Assembly: GCF_001866655.1 (NCBI RefSeq)
Contig: NZ_MLYR01000046.1
Span: 62,001-126,000, forward strand
Source: Bacillus sp. MUM 116
GTDB taxonomy: Bacteria > Bacillota > Bacilli > Bacillales > Cytobacillaceae
Length of the DNA stretch: 64,000 bases
Direction of reading: 5' to 3'
Shown here: piece by piece, positions 1 through 10,209 of the stretch
Numbering within the stretch: the first letter of the stretch is position 1
How the letters are laid out: each line of letters begins with the position of its first letter
The notes under the pieces: model-generated
Seen by the model: only the letters and a program-made list of their open reading frames with translations
What the model was told of the DNA's origin: nothing
The model's database searches: none
Program-made: the position numbers and the translations under genes

Positions 1-1531
1 ATTGTCTCAAGTCTTTTAATGCAAAGGTTTCCGGTCCCTTGCTTACCTCAAACTTAAGAACTGTATCCTCCGGAACGATGTTTTCTCCGCTAACCGGATT
101 TTGACTAATAATGGTCCCTGGATCACTGTCGTCATATACTTCAGTTTTAATGATATCTTTAAAGTTTTTTCTTTCTAACAATTGAACGACATCATTATAT
201 TGCCGTTGCGTATAATCTGACAGTAGGTATTTTTCTTTCCCTGAACTAATATAAAGCGTAATTTTTTGATTTTCTTTTACCGTTTCCCCGGCTTTAGGGT
301 CCGTCTTAATCACATGTCCTTCCACAACTGTTTCATCGGTTATTTCGATTTTATCACCAGCTTGAAGCCCTTCTAACTTAAGCTTTGAAACTGCATCGTT
401 AACATTCATTCCACTAACATCCGGAATTTTTATATCTTTTGAAGATAATAGGCCGGGTAAATATAAAAAAGAAAAAAGTCCGAGAAGTGCAAGAATGATA
501 AAAGTGGAAATCAAAACAATCGGCCATTTTTTACGTTTCTTTTTATTATTTCCATTTTTCACTTGTTCGTGATGTTTAATGTTGTTTTTATCAGTATTAT
601 GAACCAATGTTTCATCGTGGTTTGGATATGGCCGATCATTCGTGATAACCGGGATTGCTTTCGTTGCTTCATTATCAACAGGAATCTCAAACTTCCGCTC
701 ATGCATTCTTTCCGGATTAAGGGCTGTTCTTAAATCCTCCTCCATTTCATCCACACTATTATAGCGAAGGAATGGATCCTTTGCGGTTGCTTTTAAAACA
801 ATATTTTCAACACTTTGCGGAATGTTTGGATTCCATCTTCTTAGTGAAGGTGTTTCCGATTGAAGATGTTTTAAAGCGATCGAAACAGCTGACTCACCCG
901 AAAAGGGCAGTCTGCCTGTTAATAATTCAAACATCACAATACCCAGTGAATAAATATCGGATTTTCGGTTCGCCATACCTCCTCTTGCCTGTTCTGGTGA
1001 TAAATAATGAACAGAACCCAAAACGGAGTTAGTTTGCGTGATACTTGTAGCACTTAAGGCCATCGCAATCCCAAAATCGGTTATTTTCACATTCCCACTT
1101 CGATCAATCAAAATATTATGTGGTTTAATATCCCGGTGAATAATATGATTTTGGTGGGCATCAGTAATGGCAGATGTCAATTGTTTCATGATATCTATTG
1201 CCTCTTCAACAGGAAGCGGTGAACGCCCCTGTATGTATTGCTTTAATGTTTGACCATCGACATATTCCATAACAATATAATAAATAGAATCTTCTTCACC
1301 TACATCGTAAATACTAACAATATTGGGATGGACCAGACTAGTTGCGGATTGGGCTTCTCGATGAAAGCGGCGAATGAATTCCTCGTCATTGGCGAAATCA
1401 AGGCGCAGGATTTTGACCGCAACATCACGATCTAAAATCATATCATGCGCTAAATAAACATTTGCCATGCCACCTCCGCCAATCATTTCAAGGATTTTAT
1501 AGCGTCCGCTTATTCTTTTCCCAATAATCAT
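1..1531 (-). CDS. prkC: PASTA-domain Ser/Thr protein kinase PrkC (C-terminus cut by window edge)
   Basis: Membrane eukaryotic-type Ser/Thr kinase that senses muropeptides or lipid II and phosphorylates cell-wall, translation and germination targets. About 510 codons are present; the C-terminus lies beyond base 1. The ATG at 1531 starts MIIGKRISGRY. Visible motifs are the glycine loop GGGGMANVY (18-26), catalytic lysine K40 in AVKIL, HRDIKPHN near 134, DFG soon after, and the activation loop followed by SPEQARGG. A lysine/arginine-rich stretch precedes one membrane helix (roughly 330-350). Outside it are two whole PASTA repeats (ending ITLYISSG and LKFEVSKG) and the start of another. It starts 6 bp after prpC, its cognate phosphatase. 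Very sure of family; a third or further PASTA repeat cannot be seen. Confidence 0.96.
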   Translation of the reverse strand, partial: MIIGKRISGRYKILEMIGGGGMANVYLAHDMILDRDVAVKILRLDFANDEEFIRRFHREAQSATSLVHPNIVSIYDVGEEDSIYYIVMEYVDGQTLKQYIQGRSPLPVEEAIDIMKQLTSAITDAHQNHIIHRDIKPHNILIDRSGNVKITDFGIAMALSATSITQTNSVLGSVHYLSPEQARGGMANRKSDIYSLGIVMFELLTGRLPFSGESAVSIALKHLQSETPSLRRWNPNIPQSVENIVLKATAKDPFLRYNSVDEMEEDLRTALNPERMHERKFEIPVDNEATKAIPVITNDRPYPNHDETLVHNTDKNNIKHHEQVKNGNNKKKRKKWPIVLISTFIILALLGLFSFLYLPGLLSSKDIKIPDVSGMNVNDAVSKLKLEGLQAGDKIEITDETVVEGHVIKTDPKAGETVKENQKITLYISSGKEKYLLSDYTQRQYNDVVQLLERKNFKDIIKTEVYDDSDPGTIISQNPVSGENIVPEDTVLKFEVSKGPETFALKDLRQ

Positions 1532-1537
1532 TTATTT

Positions 1538-2284
1538 TCACCCTCTTTCATCGTCATCAAACGCTAATATGATCAGGGTGATATTATCTTCGCCGCCATT
1601 ATCATTGGCTATTTTAATAAGTGTTTCTGCTTTCTTTTCAAGGATATCTCCGTTTTGGAGAATTTGAACCATTTCTTGTTCTTTAACCTTATTTGACAGG
1701 CCGTCGGAACATAAAAGAAGAAAATCTCCTTCCTCAAACATTATGGTTTTGATATCAATTTTTATCTCCTGTTCAGTACCTAAAGCCCTAAGGATAACAT
1801 TTTTTCTCGGGTGATGTTCCGCATCCTCTTTTGAAATCTGTCCAGATCGAACCAACTCGTTCACAAGGGTGTGATCATCTGTTAATTGCTGAAATCCGCT
1901 TTCATTTAAAATATAGGAGCGGCTGTCACCAACATGAGCAACAGTGGTAAATCTGTCTGTTACAATAATGGCCTCAATGGTTGTTCCCATTCCTTCACAT
2001 TCAGGATTATTTTTTGAATGCTCAAACAACAGCTTATTTACTTGATTGATATTCGTTTTAAGCCACTCTTCCGCCGAATCGGCTGTTAGCAACCCCTCTG
2101 ATTGGTCCCATAAATCCTTTAAGTGTGCGACAGTCATTTCACTGGCAATGTCGCCCGCCAAGTGGCCCCCCATGCCATCAGCTACAATCGCAAGAAAGTG
2201 TCCATCCTTATTTTGGAAAATCCCGCCATTATCTTCATTATTTTGTCGTACTTTTCCTTGATCCGTTTTAAAAACAGCTTTCAC
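1538..2284 (-). CDS. prpC: PP2C-type Ser/Thr phosphatase PrpC
   Basis: Metal-dependent (PPM/PP2C) phosphatase that reverses PrkC phosphorylation in the cytoplasm. The 248-residue protein is a single PP2C domain with the metal-binding motifs ADGMGGH (35-41), GDSRSY, CSDGLSNKV and the C-terminal GGEDNIT. No membrane segment is seen. It lies between rlmN (6 bp upstream) and prkC (6 bp downstream), the conserved rlmN-prpC-prkC order, so the kinase and phosphatase are co-transcribed. Length and motifs are normal for bacterial stand-alone PP2C proteins. Confidence 0.97.
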   Translation of the reverse strand: MKAVFKTDQGKVRQNNEDNGGIFQNKDGHFLAIVADGMGGHLAGDIASEMTVAHLKDLWDQSEGLLTADSAEEWLKTNINQVNKLLFEHSKNNPECEGMGTTIEAIIVTDRFTTVAHVGDSRSYILNESGFQQLTDDHTLVNELVRSGQISKEDAEHHPRKNVILRALGTEQEIKIDIKTIMFEEGDFLLLCSDGLSNKVKEQEMVQILQNGDILEKKAETLIKIANDNGGEDNITLIILAFDDDERG

Positions 2285-2290
2285 TTATCT

Positions 2291-3382
2291 TCACCTCGTC
2301 TCCTCTTTACGCTCCTTTGCACGAAGTTGTCCACATGCAGCATCAATATCATGGCCGTGCTCCCGGCGAATTGTTACATTTATTCCATGCTTTTTAAGCG
2401 TTTTTTCAAAAGCAAAAATTTGATTTCTTGGGGTACGGACATAATCCCTTTCCGGAACATAGTTAACCGGGATAAGATTCACATGGCATTTTACCCCTTT
2501 TAACAAGGAAGCAAGCTCCTCAGCATGTTCTACCGAATCATTCACATTGCCAAAAAGTCCGTATTCAAAACTAATCCGTCTTCCGGTCTTATCGATATAA
2601 TATCGTACTGCTTTCATTAAGTCATCAAGTTTATAAGCTTTATTGATTGGCATTAATTTTGACCTTAATTCGGTATTTGGAGCATGGAGAGAAATAGCAA
2701 AATTAATTTGCATATCTTCATCAGCAAATTGGTAAATTTTCGGAATGATCCCGCTAGTAGAAACAGTGATGTGACGTGCACCAATATTCAAGCCTTTATC
2801 GTGATTAATGATTTTAAGGAAAGAAAGCATATTGTCATAGTTGTCAAACGGTTCTCCAATCCCCATGATGACAACTGAGCTTACTCTTTCATCTGTTTCA
2901 TCAAGTGCCTGCTGTACATTGACAACCTGGGCAACGATTTCTCCTGCTTCTAAATGCCTTTTTAATCCACCCAATGTTGATGCACAGAAGGTACAGCCGA
3001 TTCGGCATCCTACTTGTGTGGTCACACAAACCGAGTTCCCATACTCATGCCGCATGAGTACTGTTTCTATGGAATAGCCATCATGCAACTCAAATAAAAA
3101 TTTTATCGTGCCATCCGACGATGTTTGTTGAATGACAGTTTTTAAAGTAGTGACAACAAAATGCTTGTCGAGTTTTTCCCGCAGCTCTTTTGATAAATTA
3201 TTCATCTCTTCAAAGGAAGAAATTCTTTTCTTATACAACCAATCAAAAATTTGTTCGGCGCGAAATGGCTTTTCTCCGTTTTCTGACAGCCAGTCCTTTA
3301 ATTCATGAAGCTGCAAAGAATAAATGGATGGTTTTTTATTTTCTAATGTCGTTTTACTCTCTGTTGTATTTAATTGTTCCAA
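2291..3382 (-). CDS. rlmN: 23S rRNA (A2503-C2)/tRNA methyltransferase RlmN
   Basis: Radical-SAM enzyme that methylates C2 of adenosine 2503 in 23S rRNA (and A37 of some tRNAs). The 363-residue protein has the cluster motif CRIGCTFC (Cys-x3-Cys-x2-Cys), the SAM-binding [11 protein letters not shown], and a late AACGQL whose cysteine is the methyl-carrying residue in the family. The preceding N-terminal part (LKDWL..., [10 protein letters not shown]) is the usual accessory helical domain. It follows rsmB by 4 bp, so two rRNA modification genes are translated together. No Cfr-like features were noted beyond those shared by the family. Confidence 0.96.
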   Translation of the reverse strand: MEQLNTTESKTTLENKKPSIYSLQLHELKDWLSENGEKPFRAEQIFDWLYKKRISSFEEMNNLSKELREKLDKHFVVTTLKTVIQQTSSDGTIKFLFELHDGYSIETVLMRHEYGNSVCVTTQVGCRIGCTFCASTLGGLKRHLEAGEIVAQVVNVQQALDETDERVSSVVIMGIGEPFDNYDNMLSFLKIINHDKGLNIGARHITVSTSGIIPKIYQFADEDMQINFAISLHAPNTELRSKLMPINKAYKLDDLMKAVRYYIDKTGRRISFEYGLFGNVNDSVEHAEELASLLKGVKCHVNLIPVNYVPERDYVRTPRNQIFAFEKTLKKHGINVTIRREHGHDIDAACGQLRAKERKEETR

Positions 3383-3386
3383 CTTG

Positions 3387-4736
3387 TTACCCCTTCTTTC
3401 TTAATGCTGCAATATAAAAGCCATCCGAGCCGAAATCCTGAGGGAAAATTTGCAAATCAAAACCGGTAATCAAAGATTGAATGGCTTCCGGCATACGGTC
3501 TTTTAAGGTTAAATCCCCTTCAAATTCAGGATGATCCAGTAAAAATGCTTTTATCGTTTTTTCATTTTCTTCTTTATCAACGGTACATGTACTGTAGACA
3601 AGTATTCCACCTTGTTTCACTAAAGGGGAAACGGCTTTTAGTAATTTTTCTTGAATGGCACTTAACTGTAAGATATCTTCTTCTTTTTTTGTATATTTCA
3701 TATCGGGTTTTCTTCTGATTACCCCTAAACCTGAGCATGGTGCATCGAGCAAAACCCTGTCAAAGGATTCTTCAGGATATTGATCTCCAACTTTCCTTGA
3801 ATCCATTACGATTGTTTTAATATTACCTAAACGTAAACGCTTAGCGTTATCTTGAATTAATTTTACCTTATGTTCATGCAAATCAATTGAATATACGACA
3901 CCTGTATTGTGCATTTTTTCGGCGATATGTGTACTTTTTCCACCGGGTGCTGCACAGGCATCCAATATTTTTTCATTCACTTGGGCGCCCAAGGCATAAG
4001 CTGCAAGCATCGAGCTTTCGTCTTGTATCGTGAGGTACCCTTTCTTAAAGGCATTCGATGCGGCTAAATTTCCCTTTAATGACCGAATTGCTTCCGGGAT
4101 GATTAGGCTCTTTTCGATTAGGAATCCTTCCTCATCAAGCTCCTCGATACATTCTCTAATTGTGGTTTTCTCCAGATTGATTCTAGCCGTTTGTAATGGC
4201 GCCAGAACATTCATTTCACACATTTCTTTCGTCTTTTCATAGCCAAATTGTTCTACCCATCTCGCAATAAGCCATTCAGGATGACTTGTTGCGATGGAAA
4301 CCCGCTGAATTGGATCGTTAATCTCGTCTAGGGACGGAATCCCTTCGCGCTGAATGCTCCTTAGAACACCATTGACCAAGCCGGCAATCCCTTTATGGCC
4401 CCGCCTTTTCGCAATTTCAACTGCTTCATGAATCGCTGCCCGGTCCGGGATTTTATCTAGATAGACCATTTGATATAGCGTTAGTCTTAGGAGATGAGGA
4501 ACCCAAAATTCCAATTTCTTGCTATTATTTATAAAAGGTTTTAAAAAGAAATCCAGCGCCATTCTCCTTTGAAGCGTTCCATAGGTCAGTTCCGTCAGTA
4601 ATCCTACATCAATAGGAGGGATTTGGTTTTTCTCAATCGTACTGTTTAATAGCAAGTTGCTGTAAGATTGATTTTTTTCAATCGCTGCCAATAAATCCAG
4701 TGCAGCTTCACGTACATTTTTTCTTTTTGTTGTCAT
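3387..4736 (-). CDS. rsmB: 16S rRNA (cytosine-C5) methyltransferase RsmB
   Basis: Methylates C967-equivalent cytosine of 16S rRNA using SAM. I take the ATG at 4736 ([13 protein letters not shown]), preceded by GGGGAG at 4-5 bases; a TTG at 4748 would add only MGSN and overlap fmt. The 449-residue protein has an N-terminal NusB-like RNA-binding domain (about 1-130) and a Rossmann methyltransferase with [20 protein letters not shown] and [10 protein letters not shown], whose two cysteines are the release and catalytic residues of m5C enzymes. The start is next to the fmt stop, giving a def-fmt-rsmB-rlmN translation-factor run. Confidence 0.96.
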   Translation of the reverse strand: MTTKRKNVREAALDLLAAIEKNQSYSNLLLNSTIEKNQIPPIDVGLLTELTYGTLQRRMALDFFLKPFINNSKKLEFWVPHLLRLTLYQMVYLDKIPDRAAIHEAVEIAKRRGHKGIAGLVNGVLRSIQREGIPSLDEINDPIQRVSIATSHPEWLIARWVEQFGYEKTKEMCEMNVLAPLQTARINLEKTTIRECIEELDEEGFLIEKSLIIPEAIRSLKGNLAASNAFKKGYLTIQDESSMLAAYALGAQVNEKILDACAAPGGKSTHIAEKMHNTGVVYSIDLHEHKVKLIQDNAKRLRLGNIKTIVMDSRKVGDQYPEESFDRVLLDAPCSGLGVIRRKPDMKYTKKEEDILQLSAIQEKLLKAVSPLVKQGGILVYSTCTVDKEENEKTIKAFLLDHPEFEGDLTLKDRMPEAIQSLITGFDLQIFPQDFGSDGFYIAALRKKG

Positions 4737-4737
4737 A

Positions 4738-5682
4738 TTACTCCCCAAGTCTTTCGCCTGCTGAAATTTTCGAACCTGCTCCTCGTAAAAAATCTTTAGC
4801 CGTCATTTTGGTTTTCCCGGATGGCTGAAGTTCGGTTATTTTAATCGCAGTTTCGTCTCCCGTGCTAACCACCAGACTATCTTCTTGAATTTCAACAATC
4901 GTCCCTGGTGCCTCACTTTTCGGAGCTTTTACCTTTTCAGACTGCCAAATTTTCAAAACCCGACCATTTATTAACGTAAAAGCTACCGGCCAAGGATTTA
5001 AACCGCGAATATGATTATAGATATCCTTCCCAGATTTGCTCCAATTAATTTTTTCTTGTTCCCGTTTTATATTTGAGGCAAAAGTCGCAGCAGCATCATC
5101 TTGCGGAATCGCGGTAAGAGTGCCTGCCAATAGCTTCGGTATTGTGTCAGATAACAAATCTGCACCTGCTTTACTTAATTTATCGTGCATAGTTCCTACA
5201 TTGTCTTCCCCCGTTATTGGGACTTCAACTTGTGTTAAGATATCCCCGGCATCAAGCTTTTCCGCCATATACATAATTGTAATTCCTGTTTTCTTTTTGC
5301 CTTGGATAATCGCATAGTGGATGGGAGCTCCCCCACGCAGTTCAGGAAGCAGGGAGGCATGAACATTTATACATCCATAAGAAGGTGCATCAAGAAGTTC
5401 CTTTGGTAAAATTTGTCCAAATGCCGCTGTTACAATTAAATCCGGTTCCAATGCAAGAATTTTCTCAAGTTCTGTTTTTTCACGTATTTTTTCAGGCTGA
5501 TAGACCGGGATTCCATGCTTTATGGCTTCTACTTTTACCGGCGGAGGGGTTAACACTTTTTTTCTTCCTACCGGACGGTCCGGCTGGGTCACCACTCCGA
5601 TGACATCATAGCCGTCTTCGATGATTCGGCGCAATACTGGTACGGAAAAATCTGGCGTACCCATAAAAACAATTTTGGTCAT
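4738..5682 (-). CDS. fmt: Methionyl-tRNA formyltransferase
   Basis: Transfers a formyl group from 10-formyl-THF to Met-tRNA(fMet) for translation initiation. The 314-residue protein starts [17 protein letters not shown], and has the folate/formyl-transfer loop [18 protein letters not shown] with catalytic Asn, His and a later Asp ([11 protein letters not shown]), then an OB-like C-terminal tRNA-binding domain from about residue 205. It abuts def (stop of def at 5683, start at 5682), the usual pairing of the formylating and deformylating enzymes. Confidence 0.97.
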   Translation of the reverse strand: MTKIVFMGTPDFSVPVLRRIIEDGYDVIGVVTQPDRPVGRKKVLTPPPVKVEAIKHGIPVYQPEKIREKTELEKILALEPDLIVTAAFGQILPKELLDAPSYGCINVHASLLPELRGGAPIHYAIIQGKKKTGITIMYMAEKLDAGDILTQVEVPITGEDNVGTMHDKLSKAGADLLSDTIPKLLAGTLTAIPQDDAAATFASNIKREQEKINWSKSGKDIYNHIRGLNPWPVAFTLINGRVLKIWQSEKVKAPKSEAPGTIVEIQEDSLVVSTGDETAIKITELQPSGKTKMTAKDFLRGAGSKISAGERLGE

Positions 5683-6165
5683 TTATTGTTCTTCTCCTTT
5701 TAACTCGTCTTCCTCAAGGTATCTAGTTACTTTTGAAGTGAATAAGACTCCATCAAGATGATCCATTTCATGTTGAATTGCCCTTGCAAGGAATCCTTCC
5801 GCTTCAAAAGTATATTTTTTCCCTTTTCGATTTAATGCTTCTATCTTTACATAATTGGCTCTTGAGACTTCCCCAAAAAGTCCGGGAAAACTTAAACAGC
5901 CTTCTGGCCCAGTTTGTTCCCCCGAGGATTCTAAAAGCCTTGGATTAATCATTTCAATGGTACCATGATTATCATCAATATCGACAATGGCAATTCGCTC
6001 GTCAAGTCCAATTTGCGGAGCGGCCAGCCCGACTCCATCATATTGAATCATCGTATCATACATATCATCAAGCAATTTTCCAAGCTTCCGGTCAAACTTT
6101 GTAACAGCTTTACACGGCTGCTCAAGAATTTCCGCAGGGTAATTTACTATTTTACGTATCGTCAA
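5683..6165 (-). CDS. def: Peptide deformylase (TTG start)
   Basis: Iron/zinc hydrolase that removes the N-formyl group from nascent proteins. The 160-residue form is type 1 with GVGLAAPQIG, EGCLSFP (metal Cys) and QHEMDHLDG (metal His pair and catalytic Glu). The reading frame is open upstream to an ATG at 6216, but that ATG lies inside an interspersed repeat and adds a stretch unlike any deformylase. The TTG at 6165 is preceded by GGAGG at 7 bases and gives the family start MTIRKIVNYP. Downstream fmt begins directly after its stop. See the findings for the repeat touching the ribosome site. Confidence 0.95.
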   Translation of the reverse strand: MTIRKIVNYPAEILEQPCKAVTKFDRKLGKLLDDMYDTMIQYDGVGLAAPQIGLDERIAIVDIDDNHGTIEMINPRLLESSGEQTGPEGCLSFPGLFGEVSRANYVKIEALNRKGKKYTFEAEGFLARAIQHEMDHLDGVLFTSKVTRYLEEDELKGEEQ

Positions 6166-6182
6166 AGTTGTTCCTCCAAATA

Positions 6183-6392
6183 AGAAAAGCGCAAGTGCCT
6201 TGGTCAGCCCCGACAAGGCTTTAGTTCCTTCGGTGAAGTCGTTTTATAGACTTCATCGGCATGCCTACATCACTGATTTTTCATCCTTGCTGGCATCTGA
6301 CCAGGTGAACAGACTTCCTCGAATATGCTTTGCCGCAGGAGCAGATATGCAACCTTGAGGGGCAGGACGCTTGTGCTAGACAATTTTCTAAA
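6183..6392 (+). repeat. Interspersed repeat, copy A (full length)
   Basis: Begins AGAAAAGCGCAAGTGCCTTG and ends near GACGCTTGTGCTAGACAATT, with a core containing GGCATGCCTACATCACTG and TTTGCCGCAGGAGCAG. The same core is in copies B, C and H. The ends can pair (AGCGCAAG against CTTGTGCT). It fills most of the 315-bp gap between priA and def; the rest (about 6393-6480) is AT-rich with no convincing gene or strong terminator. Confidence 0.9.
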
Positions 6393-6480
6393 TCGAAAAA
6401 TAAAAAATAAGAATATTATTACTACTTATTTTCACCAAAAGTTTCTTTTCGTAATCTAAAAGACTATATAATCAAGTGAA

Positions 6481-8892
6481 CTACATTAAAATAAATGGAT
6501 TTAGATCAATCGAGACATGTAATCCATGGGCCGTATCTTTTTGATATTGATCAAGAATCGTTTTAAGTGTTCTGGAAAGGTCTGGTTCCCGCTTGTATTT
6601 TATCAAACATTGATAACGATATCTATTATTAATACGGGGAATAGGCGAGGCTGTTGGTCCTAAAACAACTGTTTCATTCGAAACCTGCGAGCGGATATAA
6701 CCCGCAATCTTTTCGGTTACCGAAACGACTGTCATCAACTGCTCGTGACTGACTGTAATCAGGGTTAAGAAATAAAATGGCGGATAATGATGGACTTTCC
6801 GGACCATCATTTCCCTTTGGTAGAAAAGGTCATAATCTTGGGTTCCTGCGAGTTCAACACTATAGTGCTCAGGTGTATAGGTTTGAATAATCACTTCTCC
6901 CGGCAATTGATGCCTTCCTGCCCGCCCGCTGACCTGTGTTAATAATTGAAAAGTTTTTTCAGAAGAACGAAAGTCTGGCAAATGCAGCATTGTATCTGCT
7001 GAAAGGACGCCAACAAGCGTAATGTTCGGGAAATCGAGCCCCTTAGCAATCATTTGTGTACCTAAAAGAATATCTGCCTTACCGTCCTGAAAGTCTTGTA
7101 AAAGTCTTTCATGTGCCCCTTTTCGACCGGTCGTATCTACGTCCATGCGGATTATCCGTGCTTCGGGAAGGATTTTGCCCAGTTCCGCCTCCACTTTTTG
7201 TGTACCTGTTCCAAAATAACGAATATGATCACTTAAACATTCCGGACATTGCTTCGGTACATAGCTTTCATACCCACAATAGTGGCATTTCATTTGTTCA
7301 CTCGCCCGATGATAGGTTAATGAAATATCACAATTCGGACAATTAATTACATAACCGCAATCACGGCACATAACAAAAGAAGAATGACCACGTTTATTTA
7401 AAAATAAAACAGACTGCTGTTTTTTTTCCAATCGATCCTTCAGCTTTTCGAATAAGCTTCGCGAAAACATCGACCGATTTCCTTCCCGCAATTCCTCACG
7501 CATATCAATGATTTCCACTGATGGGAGGGCTTGATTGTTCATCCTGTTAGGCAATGACAAAAGCTCATAGACCTTTTTCTGTGCACGCGCAAATGATTCG
7601 AGAGAAGGAGTCGCACTGCCGAGCACAACAGGGCAGCCATAAGTTTTCGCACGTTTTATTGCCACTTCACGTGCATGATAGCGCGGCATATCTTCCTGTT
7701 TATAGCTTGTTTCATGTTCCTCATCGATAATGATTATTCCAAGGTTTTCAAATGGTGCAAAGATGGCTGACCTGGCTCCGACCACCACACTCACTTCCCG
7801 GCGCTGAATTTTCCGCCATTCATCATATTTTTCACCGGCTGACAAACCGCTGTGCATGACCGCAACTAAATCTCCAAACCTTCCTTTAAATCGATTAACC
7901 ATTTGCGGAGTGAGAGCTATTTCCGGAACAAGGACAATCGCTTCTTTCCCCTTTTCAAGGCAATCTTGAATAGATTGCAAATAGATTTCGGTTTTACCGC
8001 TCCCTGTAACACCATAAAGTAAGAAAACTTTATGCTGGTTTTCGTCATTTGCCTTTAAAATCGGTTCAATTGCCGCTTGCTGCTGCACGGTTAAGGCCAA
8101 GCTTTTCGTCCGTTCAAATGTTCGATGCTCGTATGGGTCACGATAAACTTCTTCATCCCATTCAACAAGAAGATTCTTTTCAATTAACGCATTAATTGTA
8201 CTTTTCGTCGTGTGCAAATGATCCAATAATTGTTTTAATTCAACTTCACGATTGTTTTCAATAAAATATTTCAGGACTTCTTTTTGTTTAGCGGCCCTTT
8301 GCGGGATTCGTTCCATTTCAACCATTAATTCAGGAAGAGAAATCGATGGCCTTACTTTTTTAATTTGTTTTTTTTTAAGTTTTTCCTTTACCTCATAGAT
8401 GACTTCAAGATGTCCTTTAGCCGCTTCCCTCTGGAGCGTAGGAACAATCCCGGATTTAAGAGCCTCGTCCCAATAGATCGTTCCGTCCTGATGAAAAAAG
8501 GATGGGAGCGGCTCCGGCAAATCATGCCTTTCAACACCGACGGCAAGTTTAACCTTTTTCTGATATTTTGCCTTTAAAGCTGCGGGCAGCATCGCTTGAT
8601 AGGCAAAAATTTTAAAACAAAGGGTATTTTCCGTCAGCCAGTTTCCAAGATCCAATAATTCTTTATTTAAGACAGGTTCAAGATCCATTGGCTCACATAT
8701 TTCTCGTAACTGTTTAAACTCTGAATGGTTCTTCAGTTCGGTCACAAACCCTTGTATTTTTCTCGGACCAAATGGTACGATTACCCTCATTCCCGGCTGA
8801 ATCGTATCCTCCCATTGATGAGGGATTAAATAGTCAAAGGGTTTATCGGTTTGCTTAGTTGGAACATCCACAATAACACTAGCAATTTTCAT
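6481..8892 (-). CDS. priA: Primosomal replication-restart helicase PriA
   Basis: 3'-to-5' DNA helicase that reloads the replisome at stalled or D-loop forks. The 803-residue protein has an N-terminal 3'BD domain (about 1-110), a winged-helix region, then Walker A GVTGSGKT (294-301), DEEH (390-393), and eight cysteines for two zinc ions at 509, 512, 518, 521, 536, 539, 549 and 552. Helicase motifs V and VI include GTQMIAKGLDFPN and QVSGRAGR. The start MKIASVIVDVP overlaps the end of coaBC by 14 bp, so the two are coupled. Length is normal. Confidence 0.97.
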   Translation of the reverse strand: MKIASVIVDVPTKQTDKPFDYLIPHQWEDTIQPGMRVIVPFGPRKIQGFVTELKNHSEFKQLREICEPMDLEPVLNKELLDLGNWLTENTLCFKIFAYQAMLPAALKAKYQKKVKLAVGVERHDLPEPLPSFFHQDGTIYWDEALKSGIVPTLQREAAKGHLEVIYEVKEKLKKKQIKKVRPSISLPELMVEMERIPQRAAKQKEVLKYFIENNREVELKQLLDHLHTTKSTINALIEKNLLVEWDEEVYRDPYEHRTFERTKSLALTVQQQAAIEPILKANDENQHKVFLLYGVTGSGKTEIYLQSIQDCLEKGKEAIVLVPEIALTPQMVNRFKGRFGDLVAVMHSGLSAGEKYDEWRKIQRREVSVVVGARSAIFAPFENLGIIIIDEEHETSYKQEDMPRYHAREVAIKRAKTYGCPVVLGSATPSLESFARAQKKVYELLSLPNRMNNQALPSVEIIDMREELREGNRSMFSRSLFEKLKDRLEKKQQSVLFLNKRGHSSFVMCRDCGYVINCPNCDISLTYHRASEQMKCHYCGYESYVPKQCPECLSDHIRYFGTGTQKVEAELGKILPEARIIRMDVDTTGRKGAHERLLQDFQDGKADILLGTQMIAKGLDFPNITLVGVLSADTMLHLPDFRSSEKTFQLLTQVSGRAGRHQLPGEVIIQTYTPEHYSVELAGTQDYDLFYQREMMVRKVHHYPPFYFLTLITVSHEQLMTVVSVTEKIAGYIRSQVSNETVVLGPTASPIPRINNRYRYQCLIKYKREPDLSRTLKTILDQYQKDTAHGLHVSIDLNPFILM

Positions 8893-10099
8893 TTTCCGCC
8901 ATGTCCTTTAGAAGAGAAGAAATTTCTTCAATAATTTTTTCGGCAACATCATGCTTTGTCATCATTGGCAATTCTTTAACCGTTCCATCTCGTTTAAACA
9001 TCGTCACAATATTCGTTTCCGTTCCAAATCCCGCACCCTCTGCTTTAACATTATTGGCAACAATTAAATCGGCATTTTTGGCATGTAATTTTTTGCGGGC
9101 ATATTCCTCGACATTATTGGTTTCAGCAGCAAAACCAATCAGCACTTGCTTAATTTTCCTTTTTCCTAACTCAGCTAAAATATCCTTGGTCCTTTCAAGC
9201 TCAATTACCGCATTCCCCGGTTGTTTTTTAACCTTTTCATCATGAACGATTTTTGGACGATAATCGGCAACAGCGGCTGTTTTAATGACAACATCAGCAT
9301 CTTCAAAAAACTTGAGAGCCGCTTTATACATTTCTTCAGCACTTTCAACCCTTATTACATTTATTCCAGCAGGATTTGGCAGAGATACGGGTCCGGAAAT
9401 CAAAATAACATTTGCACCATTTTTCCTTGCTTGTTCTGCAAGAGCGAAACCCATTTTTCCTGTTGAGTGATTTGAAATAAACCGTACCGGGTCAATCTTC
9501 TCCCTAGTCGGTCCTGCAGTAATGACGACAGTTTTTCCTTTTAACAAGGGTGATTCTTTTTGGAAAAACGTAAGTACCAACTCTACAATTTTTTCAGGTT
9601 CTTCCAAACGCCCTTTCCCAACATAGCCGCAGGCAAGATAGCCTTCACCCGGTTCAATAAACTGATAACCAAATTCTGCTAAAGTGGCTAGGTTCTTTTT
9701 CACCGCCGGATGGTCATACATATGTACATTCATGGCCGGTGCTATCCATACAGGTGCCGTAGTCGCCAAAAGGAGCGTTGTCAGCATATTATCGGCAAGG
9801 CCGTTTGCCAGTTTGGCAATGGTATTAGCTGTTGCCGGGGCAACGATTATGAGGTCTGCCCAATCTGCAAGATTGATATGGGCAATTACATTTGGATCTT
9901 TTTCATCAAATGTATCGATATATACTTCATTTCGTGATAATGCTTGAAAGGTTAATGGGGTTACAAATTTTGCAGCAGATTCACTCAAAATCACTTTTAC
10001 CTGTGCGCCTGCCTGTACTAGTTTGCTTGTTAAGGCAGCGGCTTTATATACAGCTATTCCTCCAGTAACACCTAATACGATTTTTTTATCTTGTAACAT
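8879..10099 (-). CDS. coaBC: Bifunctional phosphopantothenoylcysteine decarboxylase/synthetase CoaBC
   Basis: Two consecutive steps of coenzyme A synthesis: CTP-dependent coupling of 4'-phosphopantothenate to cysteine (CoaB) and FMN-dependent decarboxylation (CoaC). The CoaC half (about 1-180) has GVTGGIAVYKA, the histidine in AHINLADWAD, and APAMNVHMYDHPA with the substrate-clamping PxMNxxMW-type motif. The CoaB half has VITAGPTREKIDPVRFISN and a KK-rich CTP site (KVKKQPG). 406 residues. GGGGG lies 6 bases before the ATG. It follows the rpoZ terminator, so it probably has its own promoter in 10100-10205, and leads into priA. Confidence 0.97.
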   Translation of the reverse strand: MLQDKKIVLGVTGGIAVYKAAALTSKLVQAGAQVKVILSESAAKFVTPLTFQALSRNEVYIDTFDEKDPNVIAHINLADWADLIIVAPATANTIAKLANGLADNMLTTLLLATTAPVWIAPAMNVHMYDHPAVKKNLATLAEFGYQFIEPGEGYLACGYVGKGRLEEPEKIVELVLTFFQKESPLLKGKTVVITAGPTREKIDPVRFISNHSTGKMGFALAEQARKNGANVILISGPVSLPNPAGINVIRVESAEEMYKAALKFFEDADVVIKTAAVADYRPKIVHDEKVKKQPGNAVIELERTKDILAELGKRKIKQVLIGFAAETNNVEEYARKKLHAKNADLIVANNVKAEGAGFGTETNIVTMFKRDGTVKELPMMTKHDVAEKIIEEISSLLKDMAENENC

Positions 10100-10209
10100 A
10101 AAGAACCCCCGCTTCTATTCCACACTAATTCATTACTTTTATTATGCTAGAAAAAAACCAAGATTTCATCTTTTTCCTCTGTAATTCTACAAAATTCGTT
10201 CATTAGAGT

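Noticed and set aside
4736-4748. TTG at 4748 as the rsmB start
   Set aside because: The ATG at 4736 has the better SD and the family N-terminus; the TTG would sit inside the SD itself.
6393-6480. Weak AAATAAG...CTTATTT hairpin after priA
   Set aside because: All A-T arms of about 7 bp with a poor loop; not enough to call a terminator.
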